Assembly: GCA_003864495.1 (NCBI GenBank)
Contig: ML133471.1
Coordinates: 592,001 to 656,000 of the forward strand
Direction of reading: 5' to 3'
From: Nemopilema nomurai
Lineage: Eukaryota; Cnidaria; Scyphozoa; Rhizostomeae; Rhizostomatidae
Length of the DNA: 64,000 nucleotides
Part shown: positions 21,061 to 35,300 of the stretch, piece by piece
How positions within the stretch are numbered: the stretch's first letter is position 1
How the letters are laid out: the number at the start of each line of letters is the position of its first letter
Notes under the pieces: model-generated
Database searches by the model: none
What the model saw: the letters and a program-made list of their open reading frames with translations, nothing else
What the model was told of the DNA's origin: nothing
Program-made: the position numbers and the translations under genes

Positions 21061-24000
21061 TCATTTGTTGCACGTTACTTTCGCTCTGTAGTTTACAATT
21101 TCTGGTAAAAATTCCTCGAGGCTGAAGTCTTCACTTCGAATTGGAAATAGTACATCATTCAGGATAAAATGTGTAAGGGTCTCATCCTTTTTTACAGATT
21201 TCGTATTTCCAATCAATCCATTTAAGCAATCTTCCAATCTATGTAGGTAGCAGTTTACATCACCCTTATCTTCATCTGAAAGAAAATTTTGATCTACCAG
21301 AAAGAACACGATTTTCATCATAAAAACTTCGCTCTGTTGGTTCTCGAGGGGATAGTCCTTCAAAATGTTCATAATTGAAGAAACAAGTGCGTGTCTGTCC
21401 TCCACTTGTACGCCATATTCTAAAAGTTGTTGTAATAGTCGAATTGAAAATACTCTTTCCGAAGGATTGATTAAACTCTGAATGCAGTGATTGAGAATAA
21501 AACCATTCCAAGGACTTTTAATCTCAGGAACTGTTTGATTCAATACCTGCAGTATGGAAATGAAGCATTTACAGGCCATTTTCCTGGTCAAAGGCTCTTC
21601 AGAGAAGATTAGATTTTGCATTGAAAACAACAATGTTCTCATTTCATCGCTATCAAGTTTAAAAGGATAGCTGTTTTGCTGGAGAAACCCGATTTCTGAT
21701 CTTTCAGGACCAAGGATATAACACCAAAATATTAGGCAAGCATTCTGCAACAGTATGGATTTGCTGAAAGTCATTCCTTTCAGTAGGATTGATTTTTCCA
21801 ATTTGATTGTCGGACTCAGGATTTCTTCAAGATTCTGAGATGAGACGACCATCATAAGTTGTGATGCCAACACGAGGCAAGCTGCAGAAAGTCTTTCAAA
21901 AGATTCTCCGGCAAAAGTTAAGCTCCTTGGCAGCAGGGAGAATATTTCCTTGATGAAATTTTCTTTGCAAATGACAGCTGCTTGAAATGAACTACCACGC
22001 TTGTGAATGCAACTCAGGAACTGATTCAAGAAATTTAAAACTCCAATACGAATGTTCAGGTATGGATTTTCCATAAAAAGGTTGCAGACCATGCTAGCAA
22101 ATTTGAGATCCTCATCAGAAATTGCATCGGTCACTTTTAGAAGAAGGTCTTGATATATTCTAAGCAGCGCTGTTGCATTGATACTGCTTAGATCGCTTCC
22201 ATTCCTGAAAATCAGTTTAACAATGGCACCCTTGAGGCCTGGCACAAACGTGACTCCTGAACTATTCTGAACCAACTGTGTCACCACTCTGACTGCCTGT
22301 GCGGTGACTTCATCATTCTGATACGCAATGATGTTGATGCACGTTGTATAGAATTCTGTATTGGTATTGAACGGGGAAAGTACATCAAGAATGGTATGAA
22401 CTGTGTTATTTTTTGATCCCCCTGAGCTTGGAATTAGGCTAGAAAATGCTTCAGTCAAAACCCACTGCTTCACTCTCAAACTTTCAGACTTTGCCAATAC
22501 CCACTGAATGAAACATTTTTCATTGATGAAGGAATTGTTTATTTCAATCATTCCCTCTAAAATAAACAAAAGCCTCTTTTCTCCTTCAAAAGTGTTTTGA
22601 TCTTCGTTTTGAAAATTCCCTCTTGCATTCGACCAAAGGTATAGCAAGTTACGATTTGTTACGTCATCCTCGAATGAGTCACCATCTAACAAACAATTCG
22701 TAATGCCCTTGATGATTGTCTCTACGTTCAGAATTGGCTCATTACCAAACCTTGTAGATAGGTAAACCAATGAAAGACAAGCTGATCTGACAGGCACAAT
22801 GACTTTCGCATCTTTACTTGAAGAGCCTTTTCCAAAGTAAAGATGCCATTCTCTTGGTGGCAGAGTTAGGGAAGAAAGTGTTTTCATTAAAACTGTACCA
22901 ACCGTGATCTGCTTTCGAGGGTCTTCTATCTTGTTTGCAAGGCTTACAAGAAACTTGTGAATGTTGGAAATGTTGAGCTCAGCGTCTTTCTGAGCTAAGA
23001 GTCTACATTTGATTTCCGATGCCATACGAATAAATGATGCCTCACACAACTTCTTTGCGAACATGTCACCATTTTTGCTTTCTAGTAACAGCAACAGCAA
23101 TTCAAAGAAACCTTTGAATATCCTTGAATCTCTTATGAATGGTAGGAGAATAACCGTGGCCGGAATAAGGTACAAATCAGATACGTTGCAAAGGTGACAC
23201 TGTATTGTGCCAAGATATTGACACTTTTCTTCACAATCCGTCTCTTCCTCTTGCATTGGCTCATTCCAATGCTTGAGAATGCATGTTGCGAAATCTAGAG
23301 TGCTAAGCAAAAGGCCCATGATTCCAGGATCAGCTGTAAAGGAAGTTAATTTAGGTTAGGTTAGTTGTGTGTTTGCACTTAAAGTTATTTTTGAAGATTT
23401 GTCCTGTTAAAGGCTGTACTTTCGAGTAAATTCTGCAAATGGAAGGTCAATCTTACTACAAAAAAATAAATTTTCAGCGTAAAAGATTGCATGATATCCA
23501 AGCTGTTTCCATTTAACTTTTAAACTCCCTTTCACAGGGACAGTACTAGGGACAGGCTTGCATAGAACTTCATATGTACTGTTATCTTGGTACGTCAGAA
23601 TGCTACACTTACAAAAGCTCTTTTTTGCAAGAAATACATTTTCACCCCATTTAGTCGATAGAAAATAGCAGACCATGAAGGGGACATTCCTATAGCATTA
23701 CCTGTAGCTTTTGAAGACTCATTTGTTGCCTTTCTCAGAGCTGTTTTGCCATACGTCTTCAGCAGCAGTTTTACAGTGTTAAAATCTACTGCATCTCTTG
23801 GGATTTTTTTTAGCAATGCATTTGTGCAGAGAATCCCCATCTCTAAGACACGTGTTTCATGGATTTCACTGACATTTACAAGAACTTTAAATATCCACTT
23901 CAAATCTTTTACCACTGTAGCTGGGGTACATGAATCCTCTTCAAGAGTTTTGAGCAGCAGTCCTAATCCAGGCATTAATGCTAGCTTGTTTCTTCTTTCG

Positions 24001-25094
24001 ACTATTTTCAAAAGTGCTTGGACAATTGGCTCAAAGCCATAGATAATGTGTCCTGTGCTGAAAAATTTTTGACAGTTAGAAAGTTTGAGCAGGCAGTCAA
24101 ACACAGAAGCAACAAGAAATGGCTCCGATGACTGCAGGAGTTCGAACAAAAACTCGCATAGGCCTTTGTCGATCATCAATCCAGCGAAATTAACAACTTC
24201 GTCGCTTCTCTCTGTTGAAGCAGACAGAATTTCTGCGAGACACTGTGTGGAACCAATCTGCACAGATGTTACTGGGGAAAGCATCAATTTCTTAAAAACA
24301 TCGGCCATTGATTTTTTTGACATCATAACTTCCTGGTCTTCTTGTTCAAATATCAAACTGCGTAGAACTTTTTTTGATGCATAACTTATTAAAACTGCCA
24401 GAATGTTTAGTTGCAATTCTTTAGATACTGACTTGGCAACAGCACTGACAATTTTCTCAAGAAGCTGCTTTGAGATATCTTGACTGATATCGACATCGTT
24501 ACCAGCACGGTAAATCTGGGCAAAGACATACCAGTAGGAAACTGCTTCTTTCTCTTCAACCTTGTCCAAGCTATCTGCAATTGTCCCCAACACCCACTGA
24601 TTATTCAGTAACAAATTCTTCACCATTGCGTTAGAGCTTCGCAAAATTTTCCCAAGTAAACAGACATAAGGGTGAATTTTTTCAGTTGTCGTGTCTTTTG
24701 CAGTTCGAATTGCATTTACTAAAAGATGCAAAAAATTGGCAGCATTTTCATCACGAACACGTTGCACAAAAGCACTTATAGTCTCGACGAGAAGGGACGA
24801 AAGCTGTTTGTCTTGTGTCGATAAAAGTTGTAGCAGAACATTACCAGTGTGTTGCATGGTTGTGTTGTGTTTTAAGAAAATCCCATACAATCGGTTGGTA
24901 GTCAATAAATCCAAGATTTCTGCCACCATTTTCCTTTTCCTTACGTTCAGCGTTGTTTTGTCTTCCAATGTTTCAATGGCACATGCAAAGCATATAACAT
25001 TGAAGCTTGAGTTTTGTAAAAGCCACATTTCGTCATGGCTGGAATGCCTCTTTGTCAATAAAGGAGTCACGCCTTGGCTGTATGCAGACATCAT
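21061..25094 (-). CDS. Large ARM/HEAT-like helical-repeat protein (possibly MEI1-like)
   Basis: There are two coding exons, 25094-23702 and 23333-21061, joined by a phase-1 intron (ACAG|GTAATG ... TTTACAG|CT). They give 1221 residues. The ATG at 25094 has an in-frame TGA four codons upstream. The whole protein is leucine-rich amphipathic helices in ~40-residue pairs, with no signal peptide, membrane segment or catalytic motif, which fits an alpha-solenoid scaffold. Length and the N-terminal block (NVICFACAIETLED followed by a basic RKRK region) are compatible with the MEI1/PRD1 meiotic double-strand-break factor family, about 1270 residues in mammals. I am recalling that family only loosely, so the name is a suggestion. 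The gene is convergent with the transporter and head-to-head with Crumbs. Confidence 0.8.
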
Positions 25095-26357
25095 GAATCA
25101 AAATTATTTCCAAAAGACCTGTCTTCTACAAATATAGGAACTGGAAGACACCAAATATTTGCTTCAATTAAACATAATTATAATTTCTTCTCTCCGATGA
25201 CGCGATGAGAATGTTTCGCGCTCATTTTAAGTTGCGCCCAAGCAGCGACGCCTCTAACCACCCCTTGCATTTGACTTTGGTAAAAACTAAGATTATATAT
25301 AGAAAACCCGAAAAATCATTAAATAACAACTCAAAATTGCGATACTCAAATAGTCTGTTTAGAACTATTATTTAAATTCTAGCGTGGAGTGCTTAGAAAT
25401 CTCGAAACATCTTCCATTTTTGGCCTGTTTGCTTTCGCCATGCATAGGTCGAAATAAATCTCCTATGGTCTTCAGTCAAATCTTTTCTTAACTCCTTCGT
25501 TCTTGTAAATTGAGAGCACCTTGCCTAAAATTTAAATTTATGGCTTGTATGAAAAATGTCCTTCTTGACATGATTTAGATTTGAGTTGTAATTTGATTTG
25601 ATGCAATTTCAAGCTTTCAAGCTCAGGCATTATTTTTAAGAAATTTTCTCATTGCAATAAATTGCGACAAAGAACTTGAAATGCTATGTCCTCCCTTGAA
25701 ATGCTATGCCACTGTCCTGAAACAATGAGGAATTCAATCATTTGCCAAAATTTGTATAAACTAATTCAACCAAACATTGCAGCAAATTCGAATTTCTTGA
25801 ATTTTGGCACAATGCAATTAATCTTGATTATTTTCGAGACAAAGGCTATGAGCAAGGGGGTACCATACGAAGAACTGGCAACGTCCTTCTCCCTGGTACC
25901 AATATCAGTGCACCTTTTTCTCGTTCTCTTGAGATCGCAACATCCTTTTTAAACTTTATATTTTCTTGTCGTTTTAACACTCTTGTAGATTCAGCAGAGC
26001 TTTATCACCGATGCATTCGGAACATTCTGAAGAATTTTAACCGTAGCCGCATATGCAATAGACAAAGTTTGTAAATTAAGATATTGTTTTGGGGATTTTT
26101 AAAAAGAATCTGGCAACAATTGGAAATGTGGCACCTGAAATTTTCTGCCTCGATGACGTCAACCTGACTCATGCAATTCTGATGCAACCCCCCGGTTAAA
26201 GCGACTTTTGAACGCAGTTGTCATTTACGTAACGACTCACTTTGTGTACTCAGGGGCCGTTATGAAAACCGATCTGAGGAGAAACAGAGAAATCACGTCT
26301 AACAGGAAGTAAGAATTAGTAGAACAGTTGATCAAGACAACATTGTTAAATTAACGA
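25095..26357. other. Divergent intergenic region between helical-repeat gene and Crumbs
   Basis: The two genes are transcribed away from this ~1.26-kb region, so it should hold both promoters. I saw no clear TATA or initiator motif and no coding segment. A 15-base direct repeat (ttgaaatgctatg) occurs around 25676-25710. Confidence 0.5.
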
Positions 26358-29300
26358 ATGGGATACACAGCAGAACTATTGATTGCTCTTTTAGGTAAGT
26401 CGATACTATGTATTCAGAAGGCCTACATTCGTTAACTCTTCGAATTCCTGGCATATTTGTCTCTTGATGATCCCGGTTGTTCACCAAACCATTTTATCAA
26501 CATTCCTTTGCTATTCGTGTGACCTAGTTTGAGTAAAACAGTTTACTTGTTTGCTTATCGTGGCCATCTTTCGAGATATGTAAATAGTTCGGGTTGAACA
26601 GCAAATATTTACGACACCTGCTTCCATCTGTATCAGATCTTTATTAAGTGTAAAGTGGCCTTACTGGTCAGGTCAGGAGTCTTGCAATTCAGTTGGAAGT
26701 TACAGCTGGCATTTTGTATGCATCTCTTGCAATTTAGTAAATGTTTGGTCAAGCAAGTTTCTATGAAAAAGCTGTTTAATAACAGGAAGCGGAAAGAAAT
26801 CTGCGATTTCATCGAATCACTTGCGTAAGTGTTGTAATTCCCCTGAAAGCGAAAGGTTAAGATTTAAAAATTTGAAAAATAGATTTGACTAGATTTTGAG
26901 CTATGCAGCAGTTATTAACAGCCGAATTTAAAGATTATACAATTAATACAATAAAAAATTTATTTGTTAAAACATGCTAGTTTTTAAACTTGTTAAAACA
27001 AACTCATTTGAGAGTCACTGCCATCTAGAGATTACAGGTGTTATCTTGACTTCTCAAGAGTTACGCCACAAATATTTTTCCTCGATGAGAGGAGCAAGAG
27101 CCGACGCAAATTAAATGCATTTCTTTCATATGTATTTGGAATAAAAGTTCATTCAAACGAATTTTAGACGTGTCAGACACATTATTAAGGCTATTTTGTT
27201 ACATTTGCAAATGTTCTTCATCCTTGCGGGAGGATTTTTCTCTGTTTGTATAAGAATACGCGATGTTTTGAAAAACGCAAAAGTGGTTTCGATGCCTGAT
27301 ACATGTGTAGTCATTTCTTATCGCTGTATAAGTTCCAGCAAGAAACAATAAAAGGGTTTTTGATTGACATACTATCATTTTATCATGGCAATTGAATCCC
27401 TAGAATAACTTGAAGCCAGAATAACGAGGCAAAATTTTATGCTTACCCCAATGCTTCAATTGATAGAGTGTGATCTTTGTTCAAGATTCTGGAATCTCAG
27501 TCACCCAAATGCCTTCCTTTGGAAATTGAATATTAAACTATTCCCATTATTTTTATCAACAATATAGGGTATTTTTAAAAGGATCCTTATTGTGGATAGG
27601 GTGCCATACAGGCCATTAGCTGAACTGACATTACAGTATTATCTATTTTTCATTTCTAGCTCTTTCGGTGGTTCCTGTCACAAAACAGCTGTACCTCAGT
27701 GGAGATGGACCTGTCCAGACCACCACAGCCATAGATATTGGCAAAGGATTTTCATTCAAATTTAGGACTTGTAATTTTGGGAGACTACTCTATCAGGGAA
27801 ATGAAACATCATATTTTCAAGTAGCTTTGACACCCACAAATATAACAAGCTTTAGCAGTTTAATTTTCTCTTGGAGATACAATGATCAAAGACAACAGTA
27901 TGTAATTCAAAGCCATTACTCATTCGACAGAAACATTGAAGTAGCTGTGAGTTTATTAGCAAAAAATGGACAAGCTCCAGTATTTAGAGTCTCAAGTCCC
28001 ATTGATGTTAATAAGACCATTTCGAATTTCTCGTCTTTGATGAAAGTAAATGAGTCCGGCCCTCTTTTGCTTGGACTTGATGGATACACAGGTTGTTTGT
28101 TTGATGGTGCTGGGGTCAATTTGTCTGCTGCAATAAATGTTTCAAATTTTGCATCAAGTTGTCCTTTAGCAGATGGATTCCCATGTGTTGGGAAAGGTAT
28201 GTTAATTTCATTTAAAGCATTAACTTGTGTTAATGTACTTTTTTCAAATAATCAGATCTTCATCACTGGCAAACATCAACTGGCAGAGGCTTGCAGTGGC
28301 TTTCTATGTCAACCTTTAAGATCTTTCTGTCCAGTTTTCCATTTGCAATGTTTTGTAACAGATTTTAAGTCAAGAAGAAATAAACTCTACAGACAGAATA
28401 TACAGAAATAACCACATAGAGAATATCCATTTTAAACAGCTTGTGCTAAAGCTAAAACTATCATCAAAGCCAGCATTATAGCTAGAAATTCTAAGTGGTG
28501 AGGCAAAACCAAACGTTCCGTATAAAAGGTGCATCAACATTGGTGTGTCCATTGTTTTGGTAGCTGAAACATTTGGTGGGGGGCTGATGTCCTGGCCCTA
28601 GCCCCACTTCCAGCTATGCAACTGATACATGCATCAAGCCTTGTCATGTGGTGTGTGAAGAAGGGCTACATAACAACATGCATGCATTATACCATGAAGC
28701 TGGCCGCTAGAACTATCAAGTGGCCACACATTACAACCCTGCTGCATTTCATTCTCTTCTTCTTTTTCTCATTGCAGTCTGCCCTGCTGGCTTTGCTGGT
28801 CGCTTTTGCGACAAAAACATAAACGAGTGTGGCTCACATCCATGTCATTCATATGCAACATGCATTGATGGAATTGATAGCTACAAATGTGTCTGTGGAC
28901 CACAGTGGACTGGACCAAATTGTGCAACATTTATTGGCTCTTTATGTAACCCATCTCCCTGCAAAAATGGTGCAGTCTGTCAAGAATCATTTGATAGAAA
29001 CAATTACTCCTGTATTTGTCCAAAAGGTTTTGCTGGCAGAAACTGTGAAAATATTTCTTATCCATGCACGGCAAACCCATGTTTAAATGGAGGTCATTGT
29101 TACAACTGGACAGGGCCTGGTGGTGGCTTGGATTATAATTGCACATGTCTCAAAGGTGAGCAATTCTCTGGGTCTCAGCAATGGAAATACCAGCATTTGA
29201 GCTCATACCTTGTGATGTGCACATGCTCAAGCTTTTAGTTAATTCAAGTTACATTCAACTATTTTGCCAAATACTTAGTAAAACACATTTGGAAAATAAA

Positions 29301-32300
29301 GAAATGTTCTCTTTTTAGAAAGAAAATAGCAATCAGTCCACTTTCAGGGGTGGCACTGGAGAAAAGCATTTAAGGTGCTATCGTTTGTACGCTCCATAGC
29401 TTCCGACACTGGATATATCAAATTGCTGACAGAAAAAAATTAGATAGCACATATTAAAGCAATGTGCCCCATATAACAGGGCCTCCAACAAAAGGGCACC
29501 TGGGGGCCATGGCCTCGTTTTTTTACAATTCAATAGAACTTCTGTGGGTGCTAAATTGTCCCTTGCCTTCTCCTTCCCCTACTCTTCAACCTATGTCAGA
29601 GTCCATGTATAGTTAGGTTTTGTCGCCAATTTGTTCCTTGTTAAAAACCTAATCGCAAATATTGCCTATTGTTGAATATTTATTTATTCCTATCTAATTC
29701 ACATAGAAGAAATATAAACTTTAGAGAGTTTAACGTGAATAGCTAGTTATTCGATGGCTGTCTCTCTCGGTTCTCTTGTCGATAACTTATGTCATTCAAA
29801 CAACGTGTGAACGGGCCGACATCCATCAAATGCCGTCGCTAGTGACGAATTGGCGAATGAGTATCTTTTCAAATTCTAATATAAAGTGGACTTCAAAGTT
29901 GGAAATTGTAAAATCTCCTGTCCCACGAACACCTATTTTGACCCCTGTCCTGCTTCTTTCTTTCACCATATATATGTTTATATATATATGCATATGCTGT
30001 CGCTCCTTGGAATTCTATTCCACACAGTTTTCCGAATCATCTTTCGGATTGTAAATTAGAGAAGATTCGCTGTAGGATTGCAGCACATGCAGGAGCTTGG
30101 GAACTAATGCAACACGTGTTTGTCTTTAGGCTTCAAAGGCGTCAGATGTGAGCTGAATGTAGATGACTGTATTGGCCATCCATGTCACAATGGGCTTTGC
30201 ATTGATGGGGTAAACAACTTTACTTGTAATTGCTCTGGAACTGGATTTCACGGTAGTCGCTGCGCAGATGACGTCAATGAATGCAGCACAACGATGCCTT
30301 GTAGAAACAATGGAACTTGCAGAAATACCTATGGTGGATTTGGCTGCAGTTGTAAAGCTGGCTACACTGGTGAGTCTCATTTGATGTATGAGGTTTTACA
30401 CTCAAATGTTTCTCTTATAACAAATACACTGAAAGATTTGATGAACTGCGCGGTTCCTTTCGATATGGCACGATGTGACATTTAGCTACTAAAAGGACAT
30501 CCCACAAGTTAATTGTTGTGATGGGACCGAAAACGTCCAAGGCACTGTAACAAAGATAGAAAGAAACTAGAACATTGATCTTTGATATATGCAAATGTTG
30601 ATGTCAGTGCAGAAATCAGTAACAAGTAGTTTCATGACTTAATACTTTTAGGTCGTGTTTGTGAATCTGATGTTCTTGAATGCCAAAATTCTCCTTGTTT
30701 GAACAATGGGACTTGCCGGGAGAAGTTTGGGTACTACCAATGCGTCTGTCAGCCTGGGTACACAGGAGCGAATTGCGAATCAAATGTCAATGAATGCCAA
30801 GGCACTAACTGTGGCAATGGAACCTGCGTTGATCTTGTAAATGGCTACTCATGTGGCTGCCATGTTGGCTTCACTGGGAGGCAGTAAGTGAAACTTTCCC
30901 AGCTTATCTGAACTTAGGGTGATTTGTGATGCCTGTTTCGTATGTTTCCTGCATTGGCAACTTTTGAACTGATAGTGCTATGAACTCATATAAACACTTT
31001 TAGTAGGCAGTTTTTTAGTAGTTTTTTACGTTTCATACGTTCTTGCCTATTTCCTAATTTCAGACTTAATGGTTCCTCAACATTTCTTGATTTAAAACTG
31101 AAACGTTCAACCGTTACTGAGCATGCACAGTGAAGGAGATAAGAAACGCTTCAAGAATATACTGTTTACCCTTACCTTCAAGAAACGCTTACATTTTACC
31201 GACTTTTGACTACAAATTTACCGTATTCCATGTGATAGACTTCCTTAAAAAAACAGACACGCGGCACATTTCAAGTCCCTAAAGGAGCAGGTTTCAGAAC
31301 AGTTTTCAAAGATCCTTGCTCTGGGCTTTCTTAACTTTTTGAAGAACTGAGAATAACTTTTTCATGCAATGCTTCCTCATTAAAAAAATGTAATAATTTT
31401 TTCGTCGTCTCTTTTGCAGCTGTGAAACCAACATTGACGACTGCATTGGCAACCGTTGCTTGAATAATGGAACATGCATCGATCAAGTCAATGGATACAG
31501 ATGCCAGTGCCTTGGCGCATTCAATGGCACGCATTGTGAAATATGGAATGAACTATGCGCCACTTCTCCTTGTCGTAACAATGCAACATGTGTCCCTCAA
31601 AACAATACAGTGACTGGCTTTGAGTGCAATTGTACTGGAACGGGTCATGCAGGCCCACGGTGCCAGTTTGTCCCAGGCTTCTGCTACCCAGTAAATCCAT
31701 GTAAGCATGGAAATTGCACTGACTTAGGAACCAATTACAACTGTACGTGCAATAGTGGTTACAAAGGAGTCAACTGTTCTCAGGATATAGATGAATGCAC
31801 TTCATCTCCCTGCCAGTATTCAGGTACCTGTCACAATACCCCCGGCTCGTACTCATGCACTTGTACGCCGTACAGTACAGGAAAGCACTGCGAGACCGAT
31901 GTGGTAAAGTGTACACCAGCATGTCTAAACGGAGGGGCCTGCAGTAATAAAATAGGAGTAAGAGATGTTTGTCTTTGCCCGGGTGGCTGGATGGGTACGT
32001 ACATCATCGTATACCTTTCAATGTGGTTACAGTGAATTACACGCTTTTTTATAAGGAACCTACCACAAGGCATAGTTCCAGAAGTTTCTTATTCGTAGAC
32101 CCCAATTCATCAGATTTTAGTACCAAAAGTTCCTTAATTTTCACTGCACATCAATAAGCCTCAACAATTAATAGAGAGAGGGGCGAGATATAATATGCGG
32201 AAACTATTCATAAAGCATTGACACACGAATAGCAAACAATCTATGCAAGTATTGGCTGCAAATGAATGGAACGGGCTTTTAAGCTCTTGATGCTTGCAGT

Positions 32301-35300
32301 TATAAAAGTTTTTCAAATCGAAAAGTTCCTTGGGATTTCGTTTTTAGTATTATAAGTTCTTTATATATCTTGGCCTTCTACATGTAGGTTCCATATAAAG
32401 TGGTTCACATAAAAAAAGCGTGTACTGAATCTTCTTTGTCTCTGGTTTTAAATGTCGTGGAACTCAAAACTTGTGTTGTGTTACATAACAACGAAGCTCT
32501 AAACCTTACAATACGAGGTGAAATGAAATGAGGAAAGAAGTGAAATAGATATTCATTTGCATATATTTCTTTTAATATTATCAAGCATCTGAAGACCTGA
32601 TGTCTATCCGAATTATGGAAATTGTTTTGCTAAAGGACATTTTCATTGGCATCCATTTCTAGAAGCTTCTTCAACACACTTTGGAAATTTTCAAAAAGGT
32701 TTCAGCAATTCAACTATTTCAGAAGATTACAATTGTCTCTTCTGATCCAATTTGATGGCTCTGCCTTTTTTACGCCATTACATGAATCTCAATTTAAATC
32801 CTTAATGTCCATCTCATTTTAATGAGGCCACTCTCAAATGGCTGATTCTTTTTTGGCGCAGGGGACGCTTGTGAACGGCGAATCGATTACTGTGCCAACG
32901 ACAAACCGTTCTGCGGCAACGGAAGCTGCAGCAACCACTACTCAGATAGCGAAAACCACGCGGTCTGTGTTTGCAACCGAGGCTACACGGGCACAAATTG
33001 CACTCTGGACATCAATGAATGCCAAGTCGGTTATTGCCAGAACAATATATCGTGTACGAACAGCATAGGCAGCTATCATTGCGCTTGCGTGCCAGGCTTC
33101 GGAGGTAAGAACTGTTCCGAGAATATAAACGAGTGCTCCAGCCATCCATGCAGAAACAACGGGACGTGCCTTGATGACGTGAATGGCTACCGTTGCCACT
33201 GCAGACATGGGTTCAACGGTAGCCACTGCCAGAATGACATCGACTGGTGTCTCGGCAGCCCGTGCACCAACAACGGTAGCTGTGCTGATGGCATCGAGAC
33301 GTACAACTGTAGCTGCCCCCAGGGGTTTGTTGGCAGGAATTGCGAAACGGACGTGAATGAGTGCAGGTCGGACCCCTGTCTTTTCGGGGGGGTCTGCGTC
33401 GAAAGATCAAATCTTACTGCTCTTGCAGTCTATGGAAAGTTAACAGAAGACTTGAAAAACAGCTACGCTAACAGGTAAGTTTTCACCGCTCTAATGCAAT
33501 TTCTATGAGCCCCCACAGACCCCCACTTGAAAATCCTTGGAAAGGTAACCCTTTCTTCACAGTTTTGGAAAGGTGTGATTTCAGAACAGTAATACGGTTT
33601 CCAGCCCAGGTGACTGGATTTTTTTCTTGGATTTATTTCCCAAGTTTTTGTTATGTGTTGTTAGGAAAAGTTTATAAACAGTCCGCAAACAATTTTCTAA
33701 ACAAATGAAATTCTCTACCGATCGCGGCACCAGGACACGTGAGGACCAAGTGGATTAACAAACAGCTAGTTTGTGCAAGGTATAGTCATGATCACACTGG
33801 GCCAGGCTAGGCTGTAGCCTAAGCCTCAGACCCATCAAAATGTCCGTGTGATAAAAACATCCAGAATGGAAAGGGCTTCTCTTTTTTTAATTGCTAGGCC
33901 TTCTAAATTAGCATATTCACCTAAGCTTTTTGTGATAGATCGTTACGGTAGAGCGTTGAGAAAAGAGAACACAACTTTCTTAGTCAAAATCTCATCCCCT
34001 CTTATTTCCAACCTCTCTAATTATATATTTCTATTAATTATAATTGACATATCACGTGATTACAGTTTACAATATGATTGGTATTTTTGCGGCCTTTTTG
34101 CGACCCTCAGTGGCAATGGAACTTTTTTCCTTGGCCTTTTTGGCTATTTACGGATATTTTTTCATTCTGGAGCTGAAATATTTTCCCGCTAGAAAAGGCA
34201 CACGTTTCAAATGTTTCATGACAAAATGTGTTTTGATCATTTACTCAAATGTAAAATGTTGTATAACTGTTACTGATCTACCACTAAGCCCTATGGTGGT
34301 CCATTCACTGCACACTTTTCACTGAAATGGAAAAAAATACGAAGTCTAACTTCACCCGCTTTTTTTCAATGATACTCATGAAATTGCAAATGTTCTTGAT
34401 TTAAGTCGGTTTGTAAGCAAAAGCCTCCTTAAGCATAGTGACATTTTGCGGTCATTTTCGCTTCAAAGACTTACGAGATGCCACGACGGAATCACAATAA
34501 TGGAAAGGGTTTCTTGCATTGTTTTCCTTTTGTGCGATCGTGAAAAAATTCTAGGAATTTTGTCGTTAGACACAGCAAACAAGAGATTGGGGGGGATTCC
34601 ATCCTGGCTAACATTTGAATGCCAGTCATCGGATTGCATCGGGAGTTGACAGATAAGAAATAGTGTTGACATTTGTCGAAACCAGGACAGGAATTCAACG
34701 GAACTCGATGATTTTGTTTCTCGTCAAGGAAGCATTTTCATGTCAATTTCATAAGAAGAAAAGGGCGTTTTTAAAACGAAAGTTAGTGTCAGTTATTTCT
34801 CAGCAGAAAGGAATTCCGTGGTTTGTTTGAACTGGTGCTGTTGCTGTCAAAGCAAAGGAATGGTGTGTTGATTAGTTTCAACAGAATTGGTTTTAATCAT
34901 TAAAGAATAGAAGCCGGTCTGACGATAGGTCTTGTACGATGGCCGCCGCGTTATCTCGAAATCGCTGCACGAGGACTTACACGACCCGAAGTTTAACCGT
35001 TCTTGTGCTGCAGTTACTTTTCTGGTGAGGACTAGTTCTATTTTTATCACAGTTATTGTTAAGTTTGTGGAGGGAATTGACTTCCAACTCAGCTTGGATT
35101 TGCTCGGAATGGCCTACGGAAATGCGGTAATTGGACACATCAGCAAGTCATTCTTGTAACGGGGAATTGGTTTATGGTTTCTCTCATACAGATGTTTGTC
35201 AGTCATAGTGGATCACTTTACACATATCATTTTCTGTTGAATTGCTACATCATTACCGCTAAATTTGTCGAGGATGTGGTAGAAGTAGATATATATTTCA

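Noticed and set aside
28197..28411. Extension of the Crumbs N-terminal exon to the frame's stop
   Set aside because: Coding character ends at the GTATGT donor at 28196. Splicing to 28778 keeps phase and enters an EGF repeat.
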